DNA from: Chitinophagales bacterium
GTDB lineage: Bacteria; Bacteroidota; Bacteroidia; Chitinophagales; Chitinophagaceae
Length of the DNA: 64,000 nt
NCBI GenBank assembly: GCA_017303335.1
Contig: JAFLBK010000001.1
Span: forward strand, 1,369,001 to 1,433,000
Direction of reading: 5' to 3'
Shown here: positions 42,248 through 50,580 of the stretch, one piece after another
Layout of the letters: each line of letters opens with the position of its first letter
Position numbering within the stretch: position 1 is the stretch's first letter
The notes under the pieces: generated by a model
The model's input: the letters and a program-made list of their open reading frames with translations, nothing else
Told to the model about the DNA's origin: nothing
The model's database searches: none
Made by a program: the position numbers and the translations under genes

Positions 42248-42934
42248 GTGCTCCAGTCATTCACCAAACACCAGATCGCTACAGCCATCGCTGTTTTCTT
42301 CCACGCGGTGGGCATGGTGGGTTTGCTGTACTACGATCGGGGTTTCTTCATCCAGGCCACGCCTTTCAATCTCTTGCTATCGTTCGCACTACTGCTCTGG
42401 ACCCAGGAAGACAAAAACATTTCCTTCTTTCTTTTTTTTGCCGCCTGCTTTTTAACCGGTTTCGCCGCCGAAGTGATCGGCGTCAATACCGGGATGCTGT
42501 TTGGCGATTACCGATATGGCGATGTGCTGGGTTATAAAGCATGGGGCGTTCCCCTGCTGATCGGGGTAAACTGGTTCCTGATCGTATACTGCTGCGGGAT
42601 CAGCATACATACTTTACTGCGCCGGCTGCTGAACCGGCTGCACGAAAACGGCGGTAAACCCGTTCCCGCGTTAAAGGCTCTTTCGGTAATCGTTGACGGA
42701 GCCAGCCTGGCTGTTTTTTTCGACTGGCTGATGGAACCGGTTGCGGTTAAACTCGGTTACTGGACCTGGGCGGGAGATATTCCCTTCTTTAACTATCTGT
42801 GCTGGTTCATAATCAGCCTGCTGTTGCTCGCTATTTTTCACCGGGTAAAATTCAGCAAGCAAAACAAATTCGCAGTACATTTGTTACTGATTCAGCTCAT
42901 GTTCTTTCTCGTACTGCGGGCTTTTATGAAATAA
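42248..42934 (+). CDS. cruF: Carotenoid biosynthesis protein, CruF-like 1',2'-hydratase (DUF422 family)
   Basis: 228 residues from a GTG at 42248, the start that avoids overlap with idi. Highly hydrophobic with 6-7 membrane helices. The conserved acidic/aromatic segments of the family are present: T-G-F-A-A-E-V-I-G-V-N-T-G, F-G-D-Y-R-Y, and D-W-L-M-E-P-V-A near residue 160. CruF adds water across the psi-end 1,2 double bond, giving a 1'-hydroxy carotenoid. Presence with crtZ, crtYcd and a crtD-like gene points to a monocyclic hydroxylated carotenoid. Confidence 0.82.
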   Translation: MLQSFTKHQIATAIAVFFHAVGMVGLLYYDRGFFIQATPFNLLLSFALLLWTQEDKNISFFLFFAACFLTGFAAEVIGVNTGMLFGDYRYGDVLGYKAWGVPLLIGVNWFLIVYCCGISIHTLLRRLLNRLHENGGKPVPALKALSVIVDGASLAVFFDWLMEPVAVKLGYWTWAGDIPFFNYLCWFIISLLLLAIFHRVKFSKQNKFAVHLLLIQLMFFLVLRAFMK

Positions 42935-42943
42935 TCATCCGAA

Positions 42944-43438
42944 ATGCTGAACTGGCTTTTATATATCGCGATAACACTGGCTACTTTTGTGGGCATGGAA
43001 GGCTTTACCTGGTGGCTGCATAAGTACGTCATGCATGGTTTCGGCTGGTACCTCCACAAAGATCACCATCAGAAAGGCCCCGGTTTTTTTGAAAAGAACG
43101 ACGCGTATTTTCTCATCTTCGCCATCCCCAGCTGGCTGCTCATTATGTTCGGTGTGATCTATAAACAATACTGGATGATCTGCATCGGCTCTGGGTTTAC
43201 CTTATACGGGATCGGTTATTTCCTGGTGCATGAAGTGATCATCCACCAGCGTATCAAATGGTTTACCCGCAGTAACAACACCTACATCCGGGCGCTTCGC
43301 TGGGCGCATAAAATGCATCACAAGCATCTCGAAAAGGAAGAAGGCGAAAGTTTCGGTATGTTGTGGGTGAATAAAAAATACTGGAATAAAGTGCGGGAAG
43401 ATAAAAAACGCATGGCCAAGGAAAACATGGCCGCCTGA
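42944..43438 (+). CDS. crtZ: Beta-carotene 3-hydroxylase
   Basis: 164 residues. Fatty-acid-hydroxylase fold with His clusters: H-K-Y-V-M-H near residues 26-31, H-K-D-H-H near 38-42, H-E-V-I-I-H-x-R near 98 and H-K-M-H-H-K-H near 120, the diiron ligands of CrtZ. Four hydrophobic helices. It hydroxylates C3 of the beta ring. It starts 9 bases after the cruF-like gene. Confidence 0.92.
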   Translation: MLNWLLYIAITLATFVGMEGFTWWLHKYVMHGFGWYLHKDHHQKGPGFFEKNDAYFLIFAIPSWLLIMFGVIYKQYWMICIGSGFTLYGIGYFLVHEVIIHQRIKWFTRSNNTYIRALRWAHKMHHKHLEKEEGESFGMLWVNKKYWNKVREDKKRMAKENMAA

Positions 43439-43475
43439 TCCCGCAAACCCGAACCATTCCCAATCTCCCCGATTC

Positions 43476-44168
43476 TTGAATAATCACTACACATATTTTC
43501 TTATCCTGACCGCTTCTTTTGCCGGACCGTTCTTCCTGAGTTTTGATAAAAAAGTGGCATTCTATAAACAGTGGAAATATGTTTTACCGGCAATGCTCCT
43601 TCCGGCCGCGCTGTACATTGCCTGGGATATTTACTTTACCAGCCGGGCGGTCTGGAGTTTTAACGCCGATTACATCACAGGCATCAAACTCAGTAACCTG
43701 CCGCTGGAAGAAGTACTGTTCTTCCTCATCGTTCCCTATTGCTGTGTTTTCATTTATGCCTGTATCCGGGCGTATTTTCCAAAACTCAAGGAAAAAAAAT
43801 GGGCCGATACCATCATGATCGTGATGGCAACAGGCCTGCTGATCGCCGGCTTTGCGTACCGGGAAAAATACTATACGGGCTGGACCTTCCTGCTCACCGG
43901 GTTCTTCATTTGCTGCATTTATATGTACCGGAGTTATTTCACCGGGTTCGACGCGGTGTCGTTCCTGGTATCCTACCTGGTCTGCCTGGTACCCTTTCTT
44001 ATCGTTAATGGTTTTTTGACAGCGCTGCCCGTTGTGCGTTACAACGACGTAGAGAATCTCGGCATCCGTATTCATACCATTCCCTTTGAAGACAGTTTCT
44101 ACGGCATGCTGCTGGTACTGATGAATATCGTGATCTATGAAAAACTGAAAAGCAGGGAAGGCCGGTAA
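43476..44168 (+). CDS. Lycopene cyclase, fused CrtYcd type
   Basis: 230 residues with a TTG start at 43476. Two lycopene-cyclase domains in tandem, each with the P-x-E-E/D signature: P-L-E-E-V near residue 77 and P-F-E-D-S near 207, with about 6-7 membrane helices. It forms beta ends on lycopene. Last gene of the carotenoid operon; its stop lies only 3 bases from the end of the convergent ligase gene, with no terminator visible between the two operons. Confidence 0.9.
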   Translation: MNNHYTYFLILTASFAGPFFLSFDKKVAFYKQWKYVLPAMLLPAALYIAWDIYFTSRAVWSFNADYITGIKLSNLPLEEVLFFLIVPYCCVFIYACIRAYFPKLKEKKWADTIMIVMATGLLIAGFAYREKYYTGWTFLLTGFFICCIYMYRSYFTGFDAVSFLVSYLVCLVPFLIVNGFLTALPVVRYNDVENLGIRIHTIPFEDSFYGMLLVLMNIVIYEKLKSREGR

Positions 44169-44171
44169 CCG

Positions 44172-45614
44172 TCAATGCCGCTGGAGTTTACCGCTTCCTG
44201 TCATCGGCAGGGACCCGACAATGCGGATGCGTTGCGGCGCTTTGAATGCGGACAGCCGTTTTTTGCAATAGGTCAATACCTCTTCTATATCCACTGTCTT
44301 TCCTTCGTGCAATACCAGTTCGGCTTCAATAAGCTGCCCGGTTAAGGGGTGCGGGCTGCTGCTGATGCGTGCCTGCTTTACTTCGGGGATCGTTTCCAGT
44401 ACGGCTTCCACTTCTTCGGGAAATACCTTCAGCCCGGATACATTGATCACCGATTTGGAACGCCCTTCCACCTTGATCAACCCGTCGGCTGTTTTGGAAG
44501 CGTAGTCGGCCGTTAAAAAATAACCGTTCTTCAGCACCTCGTTCCGTAGTACAGGCGGCAGTAAATACGCATCGAACATACCCGGACCTTTAATACCGAG
44601 ATGACCTACTTCGCCGGCAGGTAAGGGTTGGTAATTGTCATCGAGAATATCCACGCTGTAACCTTCCACCGCGTAACCAACCGCTTCGGGATGCTCGGCC
44701 GATTTGGTATAGTTCAGAATGGGCAGGCCGATCTCGATGATGCCATAAGCCTGGCTGACATCCAGGCCGAATCTTTTTTTGAAGGCCAGGCAAACATCCA
44801 GCGAAATACCCGCTGAGGTGGAGATCACGTTTTTCAGCGTGGGAAGCTGTTCGTTCGTGGTATCGCTTGCCAGTAATTTTATTTGCAGTGGTGAGGCGTA
44901 CAGCAGCGTACCCTTGTATTGATTGGTAATGTCGATGATGTTCCGGGCCAGGAAATCTTTGGCGATGGCGATGGCCGCGCCGTATTTCACATAGAGTACA
45001 ATGGATACCATAAAATGATAGGCCATCGGCAGTACCCAAACCACCGTACTGTTGCTGTCGAGGTGCAGGCCTTTGTTGGCCGCTTCGATGCGCTCAATAA
45101 CGGATCGATGCGAAACAACAACGCCCTTGGATTTTCCGGTGGTGCCGGATGTAAAGCGTATGAAAGCGGGTTGCTCTACAAATGGAGCGAAGCGAACCGA
45201 TTCATCGATGCCGCTGAAAGCGAAACGAAATGTTCCTTGCTTCATCGGTATCAGGGCTTCCGCGGTTTCGAGCGGTTGTGTACCTGTTTGGTCGTCGATG
45301 ACGGCATGCAGCTGTGCGTCGTGCAGGATGGAATCTATTTCGGGCTTTTTCAGCAGTGGCGACATCGGCATAACGGCTGCTCCGCAACCAACACCCGCAA
45401 ACAAACCCATGATGAAGTGGCGGCTGTTGGAAGCCATCATCCCCAGGCCCATGCCTTCCCGGATGCCCAGTTCCCGGAGTTGAACCCCGAGTTCTTCGGT
45501 TTCATCAAGCAGTTGGCGGAAACTGATGCTGCCGTATTCATCGTGAATGGCCGGGTTATGGGGCCATCGCCGGGCGGCTTCTTTCAGTATGTCGTACACG
45601 GGCCAGTTCTTCAT
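44172..45614 (-). CDS. Adenylate-forming acyl/aminoacyl ligase (stand-alone A-domain-like)
   Basis: 480 residues. AMP-binding core F-T-S-G-T-T-G-K-S-K-G near residue 155, Y-G-I-I-E near 288, the hinge region with G-R-S-K-S-V-I-N-V near 405, and C-terminal G-S-G-K-L-Q-R with the catalytic Lys. It activates a carboxylic acid as acyl-AMP and would load the acyl carrier protein encoded three genes upstream in the same operon. The substrate (fatty, aryl or amino acid) is not predictable. It is the last gene of the seven-gene reverse-strand operon. Confidence 0.87.
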   Translation of the reverse strand: MKNWPVYDILKEAARRWPHNPAIHDEYGSISFRQLLDETEELGVQLRELGIREGMGLGMMASNSRHFIMGLFAGVGCGAAVMPMSPLLKKPEIDSILHDAQLHAVIDDQTGTQPLETAEALIPMKQGTFRFAFSGIDESVRFAPFVEQPAFIRFTSGTTGKSKGVVVSHRSVIERIEAANKGLHLDSNSTVVWVLPMAYHFMVSIVLYVKYGAAIAIAKDFLARNIIDITNQYKGTLLYASPLQIKLLASDTTNEQLPTLKNVISTSAGISLDVCLAFKKRFGLDVSQAYGIIEIGLPILNYTKSAEHPEAVGYAVEGYSVDILDDNYQPLPAGEVGHLGIKGPGMFDAYLLPPVLRNEVLKNGYFLTADYASKTADGLIKVEGRSKSVINVSGLKVFPEEVEAVLETIPEVKQARISSSPHPLTGQLIEAELVLHEGKTVDIEEVLTYCKKRLSAFKAPQRIRIVGSLPMTGSGKLQRH

Positions 45615-45627
45615 CGGTCAAAAGTAC

Positions 45628-46872
45628 TTACAATTGCTCTTTTTGTACCTGTTTGATGGCTTCGCTTTGCGAACGGCCCGATGCATGGGCGGCAGCCAAT
45701 GTGCCGGCGGCATAACCTGTTTGCAGGCAGATGCCCATGACCCGGGCGCTGGCGATGGCTTTTTCCGAGGCGGAAATATTTCTTCCGGCAAAGAAGAGGT
45801 TATCGATACTGCCGGACTGGAGGCAGGCGGCCGGCACCTGGTAAAAATTATATTCCCCGAAATAACTCATGTTCACACGCCGTTGCTGTCCCCATTCTTC
45901 GATGGGCCAGGTGGCAACGGCAATGCCGTCGTCGAACCGGCGGCATTGCAGCACATCGTCTTCGGTAAGCATATAATGACCCACGCTGCGCATACCGGTT
46001 CGGGTACCCACTTCGGGCGCAATATGCTGTACCGAGGCATGTTTGAAGGCAGCTACATTTTTTATAAGGAATTGCGAGAGGTTATCGACAAAACTCTGGG
46101 CTACCGTTTTCAGCTCCTGCATGTTGCCGGGCGCATAGGTAACGGGCAGGGGGATGCCGATCTTCAGGCTTACACAATTATTGCGCAGGGAACCCTGTAC
46201 AATATATACACGATCGTAGAATTCGGGCAATACATCCTGGTCGATGGCGGCCTTGATGGCCTTCACCATGATGAGGCCCAGGCGTCCTTCATTGTCTTCT
46301 GTAACCCCTTCCATGGTAAAGAGCTGGGCGGCGGCCTGGTAATCCTCTGTTTTGATAAGCGGAAGACTGGCGGCGCTGCTGATCACGCTGTCGCCCGAAC
46401 AATCGATCAGCGATTGCAAACAGATCGTCAGGGGTTTGCCGCCCGCGATCACCGAGGCCGAAACGATCCGTTCATCGGCGGTTTCTACTTTTTTCAGTAC
46501 GGCGTTGAAATGAATGTTCACTTTGTGCTCGCTGAGTAATTGCAGGCAGAGGCTTTTAAACGCGTCGATATTGTAGGGCAGGTAATGTAGGCCTTCGGCA
46601 TTGTGCAGCGGCTCGGTCCTGGATCGTTTGCGCAGGGCTTCGGCGAACTCGTAGGCGAATCCCTTCACGGCGTAATCGGATTGGCCGTTCTTGCTGTAAT
46701 GGTAGAGACCGCAAACGGTTCCTACTTCGGCCGCCGTGGCCTTCCCGCCCAGGAAAGCGTTGCGTTCGATCAGGGTTACATTCAGGCCCTGCCGGGCCGC
46801 CGCTACGGCCGCGGCGATTCCGGCCGAACCTCCACCCAAAACAAGTATATCGGTATGCAGAATCGTTTCCAT
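45628..46872 (-). CDS. FAD-dependent oxidoreductase (FAD_oxidored family)
   Basis: 414 residues. N-terminal dinucleotide motif G-G-G-S-A-G-I-A-A-A near residue 12, E-R-N-A-F-L-G-G-K-A near 36, and a C-terminal F-A-G-R-N-I-S-A-S motif that closes the FAD site. The type resembles PF12831 proteins of unknown substrate. Its start overlaps the stop of the condensation-like gene by 1 base (TGATG), so they are translated together. It may oxidise or reduce the carrier-bound intermediate. Confidence 0.8.
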   Translation of the reverse strand: METILHTDILVLGGGSAGIAAAVAAARQGLNVTLIERNAFLGGKATAAEVGTVCGLYHYSKNGQSDYAVKGFAYEFAEALRKRSRTEPLHNAEGLHYLPYNIDAFKSLCLQLLSEHKVNIHFNAVLKKVETADERIVSASVIAGGKPLTICLQSLIDCSGDSVISSAASLPLIKTEDYQAAAQLFTMEGVTEDNEGRLGLIMVKAIKAAIDQDVLPEFYDRVYIVQGSLRNNCVSLKIGIPLPVTYAPGNMQELKTVAQSFVDNLSQFLIKNVAAFKHASVQHIAPEVGTRTGMRSVGHYMLTEDDVLQCRRFDDGIAVATWPIEEWGQQRRVNMSYFGEYNFYQVPAACLQSGSIDNLFFAGRNISASEKAIASARVMGICLQTGYAAGTLAAAHASGRSQSEAIKQVQKEQL

Positions 46873-48188
46873 CAGTGTTCGGTGATGAGCAGTTGTTTGA
46901 TTTGCGCTTCGATGAAATCCAGCTCGTCCGGGTTAACGCTGTCGGGCGAGTAAGCGATGTTTACGCTCAACTGGTCATCGTGTTTCAAAAATACGAAAGT
47001 AAGTCCGGGCGGAAAGGTAAGCGCCGGTATCATGCTGATATCGCGGATCGGTTCTCCGAAGAGTGAACGCAGGTTGTTGAAATTATCGCCGGTGGATGTA
47101 TATAAGTAACTGGCAAAAACGCCTTTGCCGGTTTTGCTCACCAGGAAATAATAGAGCCAGAGCGGTACGTGCCGCATCATGTTCAGGAAGAGGGTATAGC
47201 GTTGCGGGATGCCAAGCTTGATCTGTTCCATCATCTGGGCGCCCAGGTATTTTACGGTTGCCGGAACGGACGTAAGTTCCTGTTCGGGTATGCGGTAGAA
47301 TAAAAATGAAACGGTGTTGGAGATCAGGGGGCCGTTGGCTCCCTTGAGCCGCCCGTCGTAGGGTACGGGTATCCAGAGGTCGCCCGACCTCTTCTTTAAC
47401 CGGCGCAGCCGGTCGATGATCTGCGAGCAACAGGCGATCAGGTACAGGGTAGGGCCGAAGCGGGAACCCGCTTTCCGGGCATTGGCGATGATGATCTTCG
47501 TTTCTTCACTGCTGAAGGCGATGATCTTCTCGGCGGTTAGTCCTTCCTCGCTTTTCTTTTTTTTCTCGCCAACGGAATACACGGGAGGTTTGGCCGATTG
47601 CTGTACAAAGTGTTTCACCTTGTACATGTTCCGGATATAGGTGATGATATTTGTTTTCTTTTCCGGGCCGGGAAAGAACAAGGCATGATCCTGTTCCTTG
47701 TTTTCGGATATGGCGTTGAGGTGTTCAAAAAGCAGGGTGGTTCCCTTGGCATCCAGCAGGATGTGATTCCAGGACACGATGAAAGCGCAGGCGCCGGAGG
47801 GATAATGCACCAGGTCGGCTTCGATGAACCGGTCGGACCGGATGCTGATATCCCTTCCCAGTATCTCTCTCGGCACTTCATTCTCGGCGGCGCATTGATG
47901 CTGGCGAACGATGATCTCGCTCCCTTTGTCGATGAATTCCCAACAGGGTTTTTGAAACAGCAATCCTTCGCGGAGCCTGATATTGCACAGCCAGTAAATA
48001 ACCGGTGAGCGTTTCAGGATGGCTTCAATGGTTCCGGCCGAAAGGGGTTTGTTGAAGTGAAATATTTTTCGCATCACATTACCACCCGCCCCGTGTTTCT
48101 GTGCATGCTTATCCAGCACCAGGTGAAAGCAGTCGGCCCCACTCAGTATTACTTTTTTGGGAAGCAGGCTTTTGTTGAACGGATGCAT
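46872..48188 (-). CDS. Condensation-domain-like acyltransferase
   Basis: 438 residues. The catalytic H-x-x-x-D of the CoA-dependent acyltransferase/condensation superfamily is present as N-H-I-L-L-D-A-K-G (His142, Asp146), and a C-terminal region with T-S-T-G-D-N-F follows, comparable to the D-F-G-W structural motif. Overall length fits one C domain or a wax-ester/phthiocerol acyltransferase-like (PapA) protein. It would transfer the acyl group from the ACP to an amine or alcohol. The acceptor could be a carotenoid hydroxyl, but that is speculation. Confidence 0.68.
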   Translation of the reverse strand: MHPFNKSLLPKKVILSGADCFHLVLDKHAQKHGAGGNVMRKIFHFNKPLSAGTIEAILKRSPVIYWLCNIRLREGLLFQKPCWEFIDKGSEIIVRQHQCAAENEVPREILGRDISIRSDRFIEADLVHYPSGACAFIVSWNHILLDAKGTTLLFEHLNAISENKEQDHALFFPGPEKKTNIITYIRNMYKVKHFVQQSAKPPVYSVGEKKKKSEEGLTAEKIIAFSSEETKIIIANARKAGSRFGPTLYLIACCSQIIDRLRRLKKRSGDLWIPVPYDGRLKGANGPLISNTVSFLFYRIPEQELTSVPATVKYLGAQMMEQIKLGIPQRYTLFLNMMRHVPLWLYYFLVSKTGKGVFASYLYTSTGDNFNNLRSLFGEPIRDISMIPALTFPPGLTFVFLKHDDQLSVNIAYSPDSVNPDELDFIEAQIKQLLITEH

Positions 48189-48212
48189 AGCACTGGTTTA
48201 TGAACGATCGCT

Positions 48213-48458
48213 TCAGGCCATGAGGCCATGCACAGTAGACGCGAGTGTGCGCAGGGTTCTGAAATTTTCCGGTATCAGCTTATCGTCGGGTATGGCGGTT
48301 CCGTATTTGCGTTCGATGAAAAGCAGTATTTCCACGGTTGAAAACGAATCGATGCCGGCGCTTTTCAGGTCGGTATCGGCATCAATGGTCACCGATGGCG
48401 CCAGGATGTTCTTCTCTACGTATTGTTTAATCTCGTTGATGATGCGTTGTTCGTCCAT
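48213..48458 (-). CDS. Acyl carrier protein
   Basis: 81 residues, acidic, with the phosphopantetheine site D-S-F-S (Ser38) in A-G-I-D-S-F-S-T-V-E-I-L. Small helical carrier that would hold the activated acid as a thioester. It lies between the ABC permease (2-base gap) and the condensation-like gene. It is separate from any fatty-acid gene cluster, so it is likely dedicated to this operon. Confidence 0.9.
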   Translation of the reverse strand: MDEQRIINEIKQYVEKNILAPSVTIDADTDLKSAGIDSFSTVEILLFIERKYGTAIPDDKLIPENFRTLRTLASTVHGLMA

Positions 48459-48460
48459 AC

Positions 48461-49756
48461 TTACACGGCTCTTTTTTTACGGTTTGCGATCGAGGTAACG
48501 GTCATGGTGGCCAGGAAGAACAGCAGCAGTTTGATCGTTTCCCCGAGCACATCCGACACATGGCCTCCCCGCAGGAACAATTTATAAAAACCTTCGAGCG
48601 ACCAGTTCAGGGGCGACCAGGCGCTGATATTACGCATTACTTCGGGCATTACATAACTGGGTACCCAGATGCCGCCGAGGGCCGACAGCAAAAGTATGGA
48701 AAGTGAACCCATGATGGCAGCCTGGTGTTCGGTACTGGCCAGGGTGCCCACCATCACCCCATACCCCGTGGCGGCAAAGGCCGTGGCTCCCGTAAGCAGC
48801 ATGATACCCGCGATGCTGTTGCCCAGTACCAGGGCGGGTAAGCCCAGCATGGGTAAAAAGATCTGCCCCACGGAAAGCATGAGTACGAACTGGATCAGGC
48901 ATACGATCACGTACACGATGATCTTTCCGTTCACCAGCAGCAGGTAAGGTGTGGGCATGGTGTGTAAACGGAATACGCTTCCTTCGTTTTTTTCTTTCAG
49001 GATGCTGCTCGAGAGGGGAATGGCGATGAAGAACATGGCAAAGATGGTCCAAGCCGGAACATTGTGCTGTACGGCGTTGGGAACGATCTTGTCTTCCGAT
49101 TTCGACGCATATAATTCTTTATACTTGATGATCTGCGATTTCTGGTAGCTGTTGGTGGGTGCGTTCTGTTTGTCGGGAATGATCTCCGCCACCTGTTCCG
49201 AAAAGGTCTGGAACATGATCTTGGTCTTCACTTCGGAAATGAATTCCCGCAGGTTGCTGGTCATCGAGATCAGGAAGGATTTTTTGGCAACGGGGTCTAT
49301 GAGGATGGTGATCTCCACCGAATCCGTTTTGCCGGCGCTTTTATGTATGGCCGAATCTTCTCCATTCAGGGTCTGATTCACCAGTTCGGTAACATTTTTC
49401 CGGATGGCTTCGGTAGCGCCTTTGGGGATCACAATGCCCACGAGGAATTTGCCTTCCTGTACGGCTTTCTGGGCGGTTTCAACGCTGGCGGGTTTACCAT
49501 CGATGCTGTCGCTCAGGTAGCAGAGGTCGTTTGCTTTCAGACCGCGTTCGATCTGTATGCCGAGGGAGTCTTTGTCGTTATCGATGAACACGACGGGTAT
49601 CCCTTTTTCATTCATCGTTTTAAAAGCCGAATCCTGAACCAGGGTCATCACAAATATCAATACCATGGGCATGATGAAGAGGATGGAGAGGCCCACCTTG
49701 TCGCGTAGCAGCAACAGTACTTCTTTTTTCACCGTAGCCAGTAATTTGTGCAGCAT
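48461..49756 (-). CDS. ABC-2 type transporter permease
   Basis: 431 residues. One N-terminal membrane helix (residues 20-42), a large extracytoplasmic domain (about 45-230), then five C-terminal helices, the YhhJ/YbhR-like layout of ABC exporters of drugs or lipids. It overlaps the ATPase gene by 1 base. It probably exports the product of the operon or inserts it into the envelope. Confidence 0.88.
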   Translation of the reverse strand: MLHKLLATVKKEVLLLLRDKVGLSILFIMPMVLIFVMTLVQDSAFKTMNEKGIPVVFIDNDKDSLGIQIERGLKANDLCYLSDSIDGKPASVETAQKAVQEGKFLVGIVIPKGATEAIRKNVTELVNQTLNGEDSAIHKSAGKTDSVEITILIDPVAKKSFLISMTSNLREFISEVKTKIMFQTFSEQVAEIIPDKQNAPTNSYQKSQIIKYKELYASKSEDKIVPNAVQHNVPAWTIFAMFFIAIPLSSSILKEKNEGSVFRLHTMPTPYLLLVNGKIIVYVIVCLIQFVLMLSVGQIFLPMLGLPALVLGNSIAGIMLLTGATAFAATGYGVMVGTLASTEHQAAIMGSLSILLLSALGGIWVPSYVMPEVMRNISAWSPLNWSLEGFYKLFLRGGHVSDVLGETIKLLLFFLATMTVTSIANRKKRAV

Positions 49757-50508
49757 CAGTCTCGCAGTTTGCGTTTGGTGAGGTTAAGAAATACGGTTTC
49801 GAGGTTGGGGGCGCCGGGATGATTGTTGATGAGCTCGGCGGGCGTACCCTGGGTGAGTATCTTTCCCTGGTCGATGATCGATACACGGGTGCAGAAGGTT
49901 TCGGCTTCTTCCATGTGATGCGATGTATATATAATAGTAGTACCCTGTGCATTGATCTCCTTCAGGTGCTGGATGATCACGTTGCGGCTGTGTACATCCA
50001 CGCCAACGGTGGGTTCGTCGAGAAAAAGAATACTGGGTTTGTGCAGCACACCGGCGATCAGGTTCACACGGCGTTTCATGCCGCCCGAATAGGTCGACAA
50101 TTTCCGTTTGGCGGCATCGGTGAGCCCGAGTTTGTTCAGCCAGTCGTTGATCGAGTTCCGGAGCTCTCTGCCGTAAAGTCCGTACATGCTGCCGTAGAAC
50201 TCGAGGTTCTCCCGTGCATTGAGGGTGGGATAGAGGGCAATGTCTTGCGGAACGATGCCGATCATCTGCCGTATCTCGGTGGAATGTGTTTGAAAATCCT
50301 GCCCGTTGATCATCACTTTTCCGCTAGTGGGCGGAAAGAGTCCGCATAGAATGGAGATCGTGGTGGTTTTACCGGCGCCGTTGGGGCCGAGCAGGCCGAA
50401 GATCTCGTTGCGGTTGATGGCAAACGAGATTCCCTTTACCGCTGGTTCCGTCGCATGCCTGAAGGTTTTGGTAAGTTGTTCTATCTCTATGATCGGCGTA
50501 TTGCTCAT
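49756..50508 (-). CDS. ABC transporter ATP-binding protein
   Basis: 250 residues. Walker A G-P-N-G-A-G-K-T-T near residue 39, signature S-G-G-M-K-R-R near 140, Walker B I-L-F-L-D-E-P near 158 and the switch His in Y-T-S-H-H near 195. Partner of the overlapping ABC-2 permease gene downstream. Typical of DrrA/CcmA-type export ATPases. Confidence 0.93.
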   Translation of the reverse strand: MSNTPIIEIEQLTKTFRHATEPAVKGISFAINRNEIFGLLGPNGAGKTTTISILCGLFPPTSGKVMINGQDFQTHSTEIRQMIGIVPQDIALYPTLNARENLEFYGSMYGLYGRELRNSINDWLNKLGLTDAAKRKLSTYSGGMKRRVNLIAGVLHKPSILFLDEPTVGVDVHSRNVIIQHLKEINAQGTTIIYTSHHMEEAETFCTRVSIIDQGKILTQGTPAELINNHPGAPNLETVFLNLTKRKLRD

Positions 50509-50580
50509 GCTAATGACCGGGCCCCGGAGGGCTCGGTAAATCGTGCAAATTTAGCCCAATCGGCCCCTGTTGCCAACTAA

